53,771 nt of DNA, from the NCBI GenBank assembly GCA_025928585.1, contig JAICJG010000005.1, positions 1 through 53,771 on the forward strand, written 5' to 3'. Origin of the DNA: Rhodanobacteraceae bacterium (lineage in GTDB: Bacteria > Pseudomonadota > Gammaproteobacteria > Xanthomonadales > Rhodanobacteraceae). This document shows positions 1 to 8,656 of the stretch, piece by piece. The number at the start of each line of letters is the position of its first letter. Position 1 is the first letter of the stretch. Both the position numbers and the translations under genes were made by a program. The notes beneath the pieces were generated by a model that worked only from the letters and a program-made list of their open reading frames with translations, did no database searches and was not told where the DNA came from.

Positions 1-263
1 CGTCGTTGGAGGTGTGCAGTCGGAACATGCGCGGTCCGCGGGCAATCGAGCCAGTATGCCTGCGACCTTCTCACCCCATGAGATTCGGCGTTGGCTGCGG
101 CTTTCTGCGTCGACCCATCCGCCCCCATGTTGCGAATGATGCGCATTCGTGGTGGCATCCAATCCTTTCGCCGGCCCGCCCGCTGCTGTTTGTTCTGAGC
201 TACTCCGCCACGCCGGTGGCGACGCCGTTGGTCCCGCGCCGCGTGATCGCGCAGAATGGCCGC

Positions 264-1433
264 ATGCAAGATTCGTCCGCAGCCGGAGACGCGGGTGCCG
301 CCGCGACGATCGCCATCGCCGGCTTGGCTGCACTGGCCGTGGCGATGGGCATCGGCCGCTTCGCGTTCACCCCCGTCATGCCGATGATGGAAGCCGACGC
401 CGGCCTGACGTTGCGGGCTGCAGGCTGGCTCGCGGCCGCCAACTACCTCGGCTACCTGCTCGGTGCGCTGTGTGCCGCGCGGCTGTCGTTCGGCCAAGCG
501 GTGCGTGGCGGGCTGCTGTTGATCGCGGTGGCGACGTTCGCGATGGGCGTCACCCATGCATTCGCGTTGCAACTGGTCCTGCGGCTCGTCGCCGGCATCG
601 CCAGCGCGTGGGTCCTGGTGCACGTGTCCGCCTGGGCGTTGAACGGGCTGCTGTCGCTGCGTCGCGCGGACGCGGCCGGCATCCTGTACGCGGGTGTCGG
701 CATCGGCGTCGCCGCCGCCGGATTGATCGTGATGGCCACGATGCAGTTGCGCATGGATTCGGATCGCACCTGGCAACTGCTCGGCGGATTGTCGCTGCTG
801 GCGGCGCTGGCGCTGTGGCGGGTGCTCCGTGGCCCGCGAGCCGCGCCGGCCCCGCCCGCGGCGGAGGGCGTGCGATCGCGCATCCGCTGGACCGCTGACG
901 AGCGACGGCTGACGTGGTGCTACGGCGCGCTCGGGATCGGTTACATCATTCCGGCGACCTACCTGCCGGACATGGCGCACCGCTTTGTCTCAAACCCGCA
1001 GGTCTTCGGTCTCGCCTGGCCGGTATTCGGGGCCACCTCGGCGCTGTCCACCTGGATCGCCGCGCGCTGGCTCGCGCAGGTCGACGATCGGAAGCTGTGG
1101 GCGATCTGCTACGTATTCATGGCCGCGGGTTGTGCGTTGCCCGCCTTGTGGCCGACCTTTGCCGCGATCCTGGGTTCGGCGTTGCTGGTCGGCGGCACCT
1201 ACATGGTGGTCACGATGTTGGGGTTGCGCGAAGCGCGCCGTGCGGCCGGCACCGAGGCGACCGCATTCATCGCGGTGATGACTGCGGCATTCGCGATCGG
1301 CCAGATCATCGGCCCGTTGCTGGTGAGCGCCGTGGCGCACCTGCCGCACGGATTCAGTTCCACCTTGCTGGCCGCCGCGGTCGTGGTGATGCTGGCGGCG
1401 ATTTCGTTGTGGCGCTCCACGCGGCGGGCGTAG
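264..1433 (+). CDS. YbfB/YjiJ-family MFS transporter
   Basis: A 389-residue inner-membrane carrier of the major facilitator superfamily. The protein is almost entirely hydrophobic helices broken by short basic loops. The first helix carries GIGRFAFTPVMPMM, which is characteristic of the YbfB/YjiJ branch. The substrate is unknown. The ORF track opens at base 6, but its first 86 residues are low-complexity and not membrane-like, so the ATG at 264 (MQDSSAAGD) is taken as the start; it gives a normal MFS length. The TAG stop falls inside the cgtagg end of the intergenic repeat that follows. The gene stands alone on the plus strand and faces the sulfotransferase gene. Family assignment is firm; transport role is not. 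Confidence 0.85.
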   Translation: MQDSSAAGDAGAAATIAIAGLAALAVAMGIGRFAFTPVMPMMEADAGLTLRAAGWLAAANYLGYLLGALCAARLSFGQAVRGGLLLIAVATFAMGVTHAFALQLVLRLVAGIASAWVLVHVSAWALNGLLSLRRADAAGILYAGVGIGVAAAGLIVMATMQLRMDSDRTWQLLGGLSLLAALALWRVLRGPRAAPAPPAAEGVRSRIRWTADERRLTWCYGALGIGYIIPATYLPDMAHRFVSNPQVFGLAWPVFGATSALSTWIAARWLAQVDDRKLWAICYVFMAAGCALPALWPTFAAILGSALLVGGTYMVVTMLGLREARRAAGTEATAFIAVMTAAFAIGQIIGPLLVSAVAHLPHGFSSTLLAAAVVVMLAAISLWRSTRRA

Positions 1434-1560
1434 GCTGGTGCTGACCCGGACTTGATCCGCGGAAGCGCAACAGCGTGCATCCATCCCGCTCGCCAACGAT
1501 GCTGCCGCAGAAGCTGTTGGGCTTCTCCCGGAACGAGTTCCGGGATCAACCCGACCTACG
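1429..1560. repeat. 132-bp intergenic element with cgtagg/cctacg inverted ends
   Basis: The stretch begins with cgtaggctggtgctgacccg and ends with caacccgacctacg. The two ends are imperfect inverted copies of each other (about 15 of the outer 20 bases pair). An inner hairpin, cccggaacgagttccggg, precedes the right end. The left terminus supplies the TAG stop of the MFS gene. Related cgtaggcyggs strings occur near 13656 and 19857-19898, so this looks like one member of a dispersed repeat family. It may also work as a terminator between the two convergent genes. Confidence 0.55.
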
Positions 1561-1583
1561 ATCGGAATCATGCTTTTGTCGAG

Positions 1584-1604
1584 TCCCGGATCCCGAGTCC
1601 CGAG
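1584..1604. repeat. Heptamer tandem repeat (tcccgag type, 3 units)
   Basis: Three consecutive 7-mers, tcccgga tcccgag tcccgag, lie directly before the 3' end of the sulfotransferase gene. On the opposite strand the unit is of the gggactc type. It is nearly the same as the gggattc heptamers at 16551-16574 between imuB and dnaE2. Short arrays of this kind are probably dispersed genomic repeats; no function is claimed. Confidence 0.5.
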
Positions 1605-2495
1605 CTACACAATCGCTACCTTGCGAATGTTGTTCTTCGGATCCAGCCAAAAGGAATCCTTGACGAAACGGTTGAACAGGTCCGGCGGCAGCACCGTCTC
1701 GCGCTTGGGGGCCGATACCCGTGACTTCACCGTGTGCAGGCCCGGCAGGCCGAGGCGCGCATCGAATTCGTCGGCGGCGTATTCGATGTGCTCGAAATCG
1801 TGCTCGAACCAGGGCTCACCGATGAACTGGTACAGCGCTCGCAGCGCGGCTTCCGGGTTCCGGGTCAGGCCTTCGTAGCTCAGCAGCAGCAGGCGGCCGG
1901 GCGCGTAATGGCCGTAGAAGGCGTCCTTGGTCGCCTGGAACGAGAACCCGACCATCCCGTTCACGTCGATCAACGCCTCGGCGCGCGAATACACCGTGCC
2001 GTTCGGGTTGAAGTGGAAGATCTTGTTGGCGCTGAGTGGCTGCTGGCGGACCAGCCGCTCGATGCTGTCCAGCACCCACGGCATTTCGCGCACGCAGGCG
2101 ATCACCTTGGAGTTCGGAAACAGCGTCGCCAGCATCGGCAGCTTGCTGCACCACACGCGGCCGGTGTCGAACACCACGTCGGTGCCGTGGAAGCCGCCGT
2201 AAAAATTCTGGAACACCCCGCGCAGGATTGCGGCGCGCTGGGCGTCGCTGATCACCACCGAGAAGTCGTTCTTGCCGCTCATCTCACCGACCAGCGCGCT
2301 GACCATGTCGCCGAGCGGGCTGGTCATGCCGGCGTGGAAACGCGGGTTCTGCTTCAGGATCGCCGACAGCAGCGTGCTGCCCGCGCGCGGCAAGCCGGAG
2401 ATGAAATGCAGTTTTTCCGGCGGCCGACCGGCAGCCGGCCTGGTGGCCGCGGATTTCGCGGCCACCGGCTGGTCAGAAGCAGGCTTGGCTGGCAT
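1605..2495 (-). CDS. Sulfotransferase family protein
   Basis: A 296-residue cytosolic-type protein of the PAPS-dependent sulfotransferase fold. Near residue 37 the motif HFISGLPRAGSTLLSAIL matches the 5'-phosphosulfate-binding loop. The later ACVREMPWVLDSIERL fits the 3'-phosphate-binding Arg/Ser motif. The acceptor is unknown; relatives modify carbohydrates, lipids or proteins. The longer track ORF starts at 2588, but its first 31 residues are low-complexity. The ATG at 2495 (MPAKPASDQP) is chosen, followed by an Ala/Lys-rich linker before the domain. It converges on the MFS gene. A second sulfotransferase domain occurs in the 1055-residue fusion at 39959, but the two need not act together. 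Confidence 0.8.
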   Translation of the reverse strand: MPAKPASDQPVAAKSAATRPAAGRPPEKLHFISGLPRAGSTLLSAILKQNPRFHAGMTSPLGDMVSALVGEMSGKNDFSVVISDAQRAAILRGVFQNFYGGFHGTDVVFDTGRVWCSKLPMLATLFPNSKVIACVREMPWVLDSIERLVRQQPLSANKIFHFNPNGTVYSRAEALIDVNGMVGFSFQATKDAFYGHYAPGRLLLLSYEGLTRNPEAALRALYQFIGEPWFEHDFEHIEYAADEFDARLGLPGLHTVKSRVSAPKRETVLPPDLFNRFVKDSFWLDPKNNIRKVAIV

Positions 2496-2627
2496 GCGCG
2501 TCGTGCCCCTGGCGGAGGTCCGGAGTGTAGCGAAACCGCCGGACCCACGAAGGCCTTGTTGCAGGAGCCTGCGTGCAGACGGGTCCATGCCGGTGGCCGC
2601 GACGCGCGGTCGCGGGCACGCCCGCCG

Positions 2628-2912
2628 CTACCGCGGCGATCCGCCGGCCACCAGGGCGGCGAACTCGGGGTGCCTGCGGATGAATGCCGCCGCGTACGAA
2701 CAGGCCGGCACTACCTTCCAGCCTTCGCGGCGGGCGGTCTCCAGCGCAGCGCGGGTGAGTTCCGCGGCCACGCCGCGGCCGCCGATCGCGGGCGGTACGC
2801 CGGTATGGGTGATGGCCATCACCCCGTCGCGCAGCGTGTAGTCGATGATGCCGCGATGGCCTTCCACATCCACGTGGAATTGGCGCGCATCGGCATCGTG
2901 AATGACGTCCAT
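2628..2912 (-). CDS. Small GNAT-like N-acetyltransferase (YjdJ/COG2388 type)
   Basis: A 94-residue protein with the compact fold of the YjdJ-like acetyltransferases. FHVDVEGHRGIIDYTLRDG is the first strand pair, ITHTGVPPAIGGRGVAAELTRAAL is the acetyl-CoA loop (GGRGVA), and VVPACSYAAAFIRRHPEF is the conserved C-terminal signature with its Cys. Length and motifs fit single-domain members, whose substrates are mostly unknown. The ATG at 2912 is preceded on the minus strand by AGGAG at good spacing, so it is preferred over the upstream start at 2975. It is probably a stand-alone gene. Confidence 0.8.
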   Translation of the reverse strand: MDVIHDADARQFHVDVEGHRGIIDYTLRDGVMAITHTGVPPAIGGRGVAAELTRAALETARREGWKVVPACSYAAAFIRRHPEFAALVAGGSPR

Positions 2913-3027
2913 GTGGACTCCTGCTGATTGTCGGTGAACCCGTTCGCCAGCCCAGTCGGTGGCGGGCCTGTACATGCAGGGCGGACACCCGCCACGCGAC
3001 TACGGAACGGCGGGCATTACCCGCGCA

Positions 3028-4452
3028 TTATCCGCTCCAGGCTTCGCTGCAAGCCCGCACCTCGGCGAACGACCAGTCGCGCAGCAATTCGCCATTCTCC
3101 CACACCGTCGCCATCGCCTCTTGCCAGCCGGCACCAAGCATCGCGGGGTCCGCTTCGACCGCGCCATCCCGCAGCGGAACGGTCTTGAAGGTGCCGAATT
3201 CACGATGCCGCGCCAGCGTCAGGCGGCCGGCCCGCGACGCCTTGGCAGGGTCGGTCACCGGATCCTTGAATACATCCCTCCACTTGCCGTCGATGCGCGC
3301 GGCGGAACACTTCAGCGCGAACTTCTGGGTGTCGCGATCCATCTTCTGCAGCAGCGCGCCACCCATCCCGAAGGTGAGGTTGTCGACGGAATAGTTCGCC
3401 CGTGTGATGCGCTCCAGGATTGCGCGGATCGAATCCGGGTTCACGCCGTCGCCCTGGATCACGCGAACGTGGTTCAGCACGCGAAAACCCTTCGCGTTCA
3501 CCGCGCTGCCAAACGCCGAGTTCAACATCTTGAGGGCCTGGTGCACGATGTCCGCGGGGTCGCCGGAATCGGGCCGCACCACCAAGGTCGCGCCGCTTTT
3601 GATGACTTCATCGCGCAACGCACCGCCCCACATCTCCTTGATTGCGCGGAACACATCGTAGCTGTCGGACACGCAGGCGACGATGCTGCCGGGCTTCGCA
3701 AACTGGCGCAGGATGTTGCGGTACGCGTCGAGCTCGCGATCCTTGCCCCACGCGGTGATGGTGCTGTGTTCGGCCGCGGGGATCGAGAAGCCCGCCATCT
3801 CTTCGCCGTAGTATTCGCGCGCCGCCAACACGCCAAGGATCGTGTCGGTACCGCGGAAGTTGACGAGGTGCGCCATTCCCCCGAGCGCCGCCGACTCCGC
3901 GCTGGACACACCGCGCGCGCCGAAATCGTGCAGCTTGAACGGAATCTGCGCGGCCGCGTCGTCGCTGGTCTTGTCGAGGTATTCGCGGATCGTTTGCTTG
4001 ACGTGCCAACTGATCGTCGCGACCGTGACCGGGTACCACACCCGCATCAGCAGCGTTTCGACATAGGACGGCAGCCAGAAGCAGTCTGGGCAGGTGCTCT
4101 CGATCGTCATCAGCGCCTGGTGAGTCGGTACCACCGTGCCCTCGGCCACCGCGCGGATGCGCAGCGGCAGTTTTCCCTCGTGCACATCGACGATGTGCCG
4201 CCAGCCCGCCTCGTTGAATGGCTCGCCGTGGGCAGCGAAGAACGCTTTCGCGGCCTCGATCATCGCCGCAGTCACCGGCTTCGCGAGGTACTCCTTCAGG
4301 ATCGACTGCAGCCCGAAGAACAGCGTGCGCTCGTATACGCCGCCGCGGCTTTCCAGATAGAAGAACGTCGCGTCCACGCCCGGAGGGTATTGCAGCCAGT
4401 GACTGGCCTTGTAGCTGTCGGTGTTGAGGATCGGGTTGCGGGCGAGAGGCAT
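3028..4452 (-). CDS. nadV: Nicotinamide phosphoribosyltransferase (NAMPT/NadV)
   Basis: This enzyme joins nicotinamide to PRPP to give NMN in the short NAD salvage route. The N-terminus NPILNTDSYKASHWLQYPPG and the later AWGKDRELDAYRNI, VVRPDSGDP and IQGDGVN are hallmark NAMPT segments; RPDSGDP holds phosphoribosyl-binding residues. The length of 474 residues is normal. The start could be the ATG at 4452 (MPLARNP) or a GTG at 4479 (nine residues longer); neither has a clear Shine-Dalgarno site, and the ATG is preferred. No NMN adenylyltransferase, Nudix regulator or nicotinamide transporter gene is adjacent, so the pathway partners must lie elsewhere. Confidence 0.93.
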   Translation of the reverse strand: MPLARNPILNTDSYKASHWLQYPPGVDATFFYLESRGGVYERTLFFGLQSILKEYLAKPVTAAMIEAAKAFFAAHGEPFNEAGWRHIVDVHEGKLPLRIRAVAEGTVVPTHQALMTIESTCPDCFWLPSYVETLLMRVWYPVTVATISWHVKQTIREYLDKTSDDAAAQIPFKLHDFGARGVSSAESAALGGMAHLVNFRGTDTILGVLAAREYYGEEMAGFSIPAAEHSTITAWGKDRELDAYRNILRQFAKPGSIVACVSDSYDVFRAIKEMWGGALRDEVIKSGATLVVRPDSGDPADIVHQALKMLNSAFGSAVNAKGFRVLNHVRVIQGDGVNPDSIRAILERITRANYSVDNLTFGMGGALLQKMDRDTQKFALKCSAARIDGKWRDVFKDPVTDPAKASRAGRLTLARHREFGTFKTVPLRDGAVEADPAMLGAGWQEAMATVWENGELLRDWSFAEVRACSEAWSG

Positions 4453-4585
4453 GGGCGAAACCGAGGCGCGGTCAGACACGTAGCCGTTTCATTGTAGAAG
4501 GCACGGATTGCCGCGCTGCGCCGTTGCATCCTTCTGCGCAGTGCACCCCGCGGCGGCGCGCCGGGCACGCGTTTGCGCCGGCACA

Positions 4586-4614
4586 TTGACCGCCGAAAAT
4601 GGCAGTGCTAGCGT
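4586..4614 (+). promoter_or_regulatory. Possible sigma70-type promoter of the small secreted protein gene
   Basis: A TTGACC hexamer (five of six matches to the -35 consensus) lies 17 bases before TAGCGT (three of six to the -10). Both precede the ATG at 4662, which also has a very strong AAAGGAGGAA ribosome-binding site. The weak -10 makes this tentative. Confidence 0.35.
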
Positions 4615-4661
4615 ATTTTGATCTCGATCTTGGTGTTGTTTCCACGAAAGGAGGAAGCATC

Positions 4662-5135
4662 ATGCGATCGGGTACTCGATTCATCCTTGCATCATTGCCG
4701 TTCGCGGCACTCTTGTTGATTCCACCCGCATCGCCGGCGGGCGAAGGCAAGTACAACCCGCGCTTGGCGCAATGCGCAGTCCTCAAGACTGCAGCCGCAG
4801 CACAGGCATGTGCGAAGAAGGCTGGCGCACCCCAGGCCGCGCAGGATTTCTCCTATTTCTGCCATGCCGGCAACAAGGGGCCTTCGCACACGCTCTACAT
4901 CACGCCCGTCCATCATTTCGGCACGGGCAGCGGTGCCGCTATTTCGATGGCCCAGCAGAAGATGGATATTGCGTGGACGCAGGCGATCCACGGGGAGCGC
5001 GATGCCTACCTTCCGGAGTGCCAGCTCACGGCGACATCGGATGTCCAGCGGCAGCGGCGTGATGTACTCGCGCAACCGCGTACGGGCACCGTGAACGTCG
5101 ACTGGCATTACGGACAGAGCGGACCCGCCCATTAA
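4662..5135 (+). CDS. Small secreted protein of unknown function
   Basis: A 157-residue protein that I do not recognise. Residues 1-26 form a signal peptide (basic MRSGTR, hydrophobic core, PASPAG cleavage region), so the mature protein of about 130 residues should be periplasmic or secreted. It has four cysteines after the signal (AQCAVL, QACAKK, YFCHAG, PECQLT), which could form two disulfides. There is no haem motif; CHAGN is not CxxCH. The start is fixed by AAAGGAGGAAGC six to eight bases upstream, so the longer track start at 4599 is rejected. It is transcribed toward the DUF5916 gene and ends just before the inverted repeat at 5151. Confidence 0.75.
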   Translation: MRSGTRFILASLPFAALLLIPPASPAGEGKYNPRLAQCAVLKTAAAAQACAKKAGAPQAAQDFSYFCHAGNKGPSHTLYITPVHHFGTGSGAAISMAQQKMDIAWTQAIHGERDAYLPECQLTATSDVQRQRRDVLAQPRTGTVNVDWHYGQSGPAH

Positions 5136-5150
5136 GGGCTCGCGGAAAAG

Positions 5151-5280
5151 GAACGGGGTCAGGTTCACTTCCCGGTCGCGGCCAAAACCCGCAGCGATCG
5201 CCGGCGCCATGTTCTGTTCACCGCGCGCGCCGCTAGCCGATCGGAAGTGAACCTGACCCCGTTCTTTACCCCGTTCTTTA
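5151..5280. repeat. Palindromic repeat with 22-bp perfect inverted arms, REP/RAYT-like, plus a tandem 12-mer
   Basis: The left arm at 5151-5172 (gaacggggtcaggttcac and on to ttcc) is the exact reverse complement of the right arm at 5243-5264, with about 70 bases between. Beyond the right arm, ccccgttcttta occurs twice in tandem (5257-5268 and 5269-5280). The second copy contains the stop codon of the DUF5916 gene. The ggggtcaggttcactt string is, from general knowledge, the type found with REP-associated tyrosine transposases. No transposase is present here, so this would be a non-autonomous copy. It lies between convergent genes and could act as a bidirectional terminator. Confidence 0.75.
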
Positions 5281-7527
5281 TAGCTGGAAGGCGTAGCTCA
5301 CCTTGAGGAAGTAGGTGCGCCCTTGTTGCGCGAGACCGGTGTTGCCGGTACCGAGATAGTTGTCGGTGTAGCCCGCGAACAGGCTGGTCCACGGATTCAG
5401 CATGTAGCCGAACAGGAACTGGCTTGCGAGCGTGCGGGTGCGACTCGGCGTGCCTCTGGGATACAGCGCGACGTTGTTGCGGACGTCCTGCTCCTGGGCG
5501 ATCCCGCGCACGAACATCCTGGAGTTGAAGTACCACGCGGCGCGCAGGTCGTATAGCCTGGCGGTGTACAGCCGCTGGTCCGCGATGTCGAGCCGCTCGA
5601 AGTTGCCGACGAAGTCGATCTCGAGGTGCGGACCCGGTGTCAAGGTGAGCGAAGGCGCGACGGAGAGCAGGCCGCCCTTGCGGACGCCTACATAGTCCAC
5701 TCCGTCGCCACCGGTCGCGTCCACTTCGAACTGGAGCCAGCGCAGCGGCTGCGCGCTCGCGTCCACTTCGTACTGGCCGAGCGTGAAGGTCTTGCCGCCG
5801 AAGTATTGATCCTCGCTGCGCGCAAACACGACGACGTGGCTCTGGTCCACGGCGTGCACGAAGGCATAGATTTGCGCCCGGCGATCGAGGATCGGGCCAT
5901 TGCCGCTCGCCTGTACCCAGTCATAGCTTCCGCCGAAGCCGCCGGTGTTCCACCAGGAGTCGTTCGAATACCAGTCGTATTCGAACTGGGGCTGCGCTTC
6001 GCGGTAGCCGACTTGCGGCAGGTAGCCGAGGTCGGCGCGGAAGCCGGGCGCCACGCTGGCGAGGAGCAGGTTGGCCGAGTAATTGCTGCGCGTGCGCTGG
6101 AAAGCCACCAGCCAGCCGCCGCCGCTGACAAGCCCGGGGTCGATCCCGAAGGCCGTGGCGACCTGCTGCGGGTACGTGGTGGCCGAATGCGCGAGCTGCG
6201 CCGTCACCGTGTCGCTCGGATCGATTTGCCAACTGCCGTCGACCGCGAAGAGACCATTGTCGTAGCCGTTGCCCGTGCGGCTGGTGGCGAGCACGCCAAG
6301 TTCCGAATTCCCGGTGAAATCGCGCCGGTAGCGCAGCAATCCGTCCCGGGAAGGGAAGTCGAACGATTGGAGTTGGGATTGCACCGGGCCCGGCATCAGG
6401 ATGTTGGTGATCGAATCGTCGGCGACCAGCGCTCCGAGCGCGTTGCCGCCGATTTGTCCGACCACCTTCGTGGCCCAGTCGGGATCGGCGATCTGGCGGG
6501 TGTCCACGAACTGATTGTTGGCCTTGTTCTTCCCGTAGTTGAAACCCGGCGTGTTGAACACCCAGGTGCCTTCCTCGAAGAACGGGCGGTTCTCGGGGTA
6601 ATAGAGCGCGAAGCGCCGGTTGACGGTCGATTGGAGGACGTCCGGGGCGACCTGGGAAAAATTCGGATGGAGGGTCGCCGACCACTCGAGGTCGGGGCGA
6701 ATGGCCCAGCGTGCGTCGATCCCGGCGGAAGCGGTCGGACTGCCGTGCGACAGCCTCGAGTCCGGCGTGGGGCGGGCGTCGGTCTGCGAGGCCGTCGCCG
6801 CCGGGATGATCAGGAAGTTGCCGCCCTTGGCCTGGATCGGCGTTTGCGTGCGCACCACTTCGGCCTGGCACAGCGTGCAATTGCTGTCGTAATCGAGCTT
6901 GACCTGCGTGATCTGGTGGCGGACGTTGCGCGCCCAGTTGCGGAAGAACAGCATGCGCCAGGTTTGCGGCGCATCGCTGTGCGGAAACTTCAGCGATCGG
7001 AACGGAATCTGCATCGTGACGGTGTAACCCGTCGGCGTCAGGTGTGCGGTGCAGTACCAGATGGCATCGAACGAGGAATATTCGTTGTTTTGTTGCCGGA
7101 AGGAGTCGAGTTCCGTCGCGCCCGTGCTGCAGAAGAATTCGTAGCCCCATTGGGTGTCGTTGAAGGGGCTGAAGATGATGCCGACGTATTCATCGTTGTT
7201 GTTGAAGCCATCGTGCTGCCGGTACTTGACGTGCACATCCGCAGGGTTCGGATCCTGCGCGACGAAGTGCAGCCACAGCGCCTTCGGGGTGTAGCCGACG
7301 GCGACGCTGGTCGTGACCGGCGCCGGAACATTGCGGCCGGGCTGGATCTCGTTGTCGACCCGGAAATGCGCGGCATGTTGCCAGGCGTCGGCGGTCGGTG
7401 TCCCACCGCTGCCCGCCCACGCGGCGATGCTCGGGATCGTCGCCGGCGCGCGCGTGGCTCCGGACGCCGCCGCGCGCGCGTTCACCGCGAAAAAGGCGAG
7501 GCTCGACGCGAGGACAAGTGTCGTCAT
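5278..7527 (-). CDS. CBM9-like/DUF5916 outer-membrane protein
   Basis: A 749-residue exported protein. After the signal sequence (MTTLVLASSLAFFAVNARAAA) comes a CBM9-like beta-sandwich, roughly residues 60-220 (ALWLHFVAQDPNPADV, MQIPFRSLKF). A long DUF5916 beta-barrel region follows, with the typical NRRFALYYPENRPFFEEGT near residue 315. It ends in KVSYAFQL, an outer-membrane barrel terminus. Members are found in Bacteroidetes and Xanthomonadales; the role is unproven, with glycan or peptide uptake often proposed. The 826-residue track ORF begins in an Arg-rich stretch without signal features, so the ATG at 7527 is used. It lies 199 bases downstream of the DUF4097 gene on the same strand and could be the last gene of the ECF operon. 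Confidence 0.82.
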   Translation of the reverse strand: MTTLVLASSLAFFAVNARAAASGATRAPATIPSIAAWAGSGGTPTADAWQHAAHFRVDNEIQPGRNVPAPVTTSVAVGYTPKALWLHFVAQDPNPADVHVKYRQHDGFNNNDEYVGIIFSPFNDTQWGYEFFCSTGATELDSFRQQNNEYSSFDAIWYCTAHLTPTGYTVTMQIPFRSLKFPHSDAPQTWRMLFFRNWARNVRHQITQVKLDYDSNCTLCQAEVVRTQTPIQAKGGNFLIIPAATASQTDARPTPDSRLSHGSPTASAGIDARWAIRPDLEWSATLHPNFSQVAPDVLQSTVNRRFALYYPENRPFFEEGTWVFNTPGFNYGKNKANNQFVDTRQIADPDWATKVVGQIGGNALGALVADDSITNILMPGPVQSQLQSFDFPSRDGLLRYRRDFTGNSELGVLATSRTGNGYDNGLFAVDGSWQIDPSDTVTAQLAHSATTYPQQVATAFGIDPGLVSGGGWLVAFQRTRSNYSANLLLASVAPGFRADLGYLPQVGYREAQPQFEYDWYSNDSWWNTGGFGGSYDWVQASGNGPILDRRAQIYAFVHAVDQSHVVVFARSEDQYFGGKTFTLGQYEVDASAQPLRWLQFEVDATGGDGVDYVGVRKGGLLSVAPSLTLTPGPHLEIDFVGNFERLDIADQRLYTARLYDLRAAWYFNSRMFVRGIAQEQDVRNNVALYPRGTPSRTRTLASQFLFGYMLNPWTSLFAGYTDNYLGTGNTGLAQQGRTYFLKVSYAFQL

Positions 7528-7609
7528 CAGGGTTCGGATGACTTCCGGTCGGGCTCGGGGCGCGGCCTCACCTCCAACGTTCGCCCAGCGCGCCGGCGCG
7601 CAGCGCCGA

Positions 7610-7643
7610 AGTCGAAGGGCACCCTTCCCGGAGCGCTTCGACT
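7610..7643. repeat. Nested hairpins between the DUF4097 and DUF5916 genes
   Basis: The 8-base arms agtcgaag (7610-7617) and cttcgact (7636-7643) are inverted. Inside and overlapping them is gaagggcacccttc, a perfect 14-base palindrome with a two-base centre. There is no T-run on either strand, so it is not a classical terminator. It may be a dispersed repeat or an mRNA processing or attenuation structure separating the two genes. Confidence 0.4.
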
Positions 7644-7726
7644 CCGCACGCTGCCGCAAGCTACGTTCGGCGCGACCGGATTTTGTCGACCCATGCGGCG
7701 GCACGTGTTTGGCCCGATGTTCGGGT

Positions 7727-8656
7727 TCAGTGCGCCGTCGCGCGGATGCGGATGTCACCGCTCAGGGTGCGGATGCGGATGCCGGCCTTGGCCGCGCCGC
7801 TCTGGTAGTGCCACTCCTTGCCGGGCGCGAATTCGCTGGTCCGTTTCGGTGCGGGACCGAAGTTCGTGTCGATGTCGCCGCTGAAGCTGGAAACGTCGAA
7901 TCGCGCGGCAGGAACCCCCGGCAGCGACAACACGACATTGCCGCTCACCGAATGGAATTCGTAATTCCCATCCCCGCCCAATGCCGCGGCGAACCGGATG
8001 TCGCCGGACGTGGTCTCGAGTTGCGCCCCTTGCAGGCGGTTTTCACCGGCCAGCTGGATGGCTCCGCTGGTGGTGCCGGCGCGCAGGTTGCCGGTGACCT
8101 GGTCGATGCGGAGCTTGCCGCTGATGCTGTGGGCGTCGATCGTTGCGCCCGGCGCCGAGCCGGTGACGCCGACGTCACCGCTGATGGTGTTCGCGTGGAT
8201 GTTCGCCGACCGCGAAACGAGCGCGAGGTTGCCGCTGACGGTTTCCAGCCGTACCGGACCCGCGACCCCGCTGGCGTCGATATCGGCGCTGACCGTGTGT
8301 ACTTCGAGTTGGCTCGCCGCGGGCAACTGGATCACCAGGTGGCTGCCCTCCGTGTTGCCGGAAGTGTGCGAGGGCAGCACCACGCGGATGCTGACTCCGG
8401 AGGCCGTCTTCTCGACCGCAAGCCGTTCGGCGTTCCGGCTGAGGGTGCCGCCGACGTGGATCTCGTTGCGGTTCCAGGCCGTGACCTTGATGCTGCCGGC
8501 GACGCTGGAGATTTGTACGGGTTCATTCGCCGCGGCGGCCACGGTCTTGTCCACCGGCGTGCCGGCGAAGGCCGGCAGCGTGGCCGCGAGCAGTGCGAGC
8601 AGCAATCCTGCCGGAAAGGTGAAACGTTTCAATTCGAGGATGGCGGGGCGATTCAT
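7727..8656 (-). CDS. DUF4097-family exported repeat protein
   Basis: A 309-residue exported protein. A signal sequence (FPAGLLLALLAATLPAFAG) is followed by a repetitive beta-strand region. Recurring units such as VSADIDASG, VSGNLALVS, ISGDVGVTG and TSGDIRFAA repeat about every 20-25 residues, as in the DUF4097 putative adhesin family predicted to form a beta-solenoid. Function is unknown; such genes commonly sit next to ECF sigma/anti-sigma pairs. The ATG at 8656 overlaps the TGA of the anti-sigma-like gene (ATGA), which implies translational coupling and rules out the much longer track ORF. Confidence 0.82.
   Translation of the reverse strand: MNRPAILELKRFTFPAGLLLALLAATLPAFAGTPVDKTVAAAANEPVQISSVAGSIKVTAWNRNEIHVGGTLSRNAERLAVEKTASGVSIRVVLPSHTSGNTEGSHLVIQLPAASQLEVHTVSADIDASGVAGPVRLETVSGNLALVSRSANIHANTISGDVGVTGSAPGATIDAHSISGKLRIDQVTGNLRAGTTSGAIQLAGENRLQGAQLETTSGDIRFAAALGGDGNYEFHSVSGNVVLSLPGVPAARFDVSSFSGDIDTNFGPAPKRTSEFAPGKEWHYQSGAAKAGIRIRTLSGDIRIRATAH

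Noticed and set aside
4662-5135. The small secreted protein as a c-type cytochrome
   Set aside because: It contains FCHAG but no CxxCH motif.
5626-7884. 752-residue plus-strand ORF
   Set aside because: Shadow of the DUF5916 gene; composition is Arg/Val/Glu-rich with no recognisable domain, as expected opposite a high-GC coding strand.
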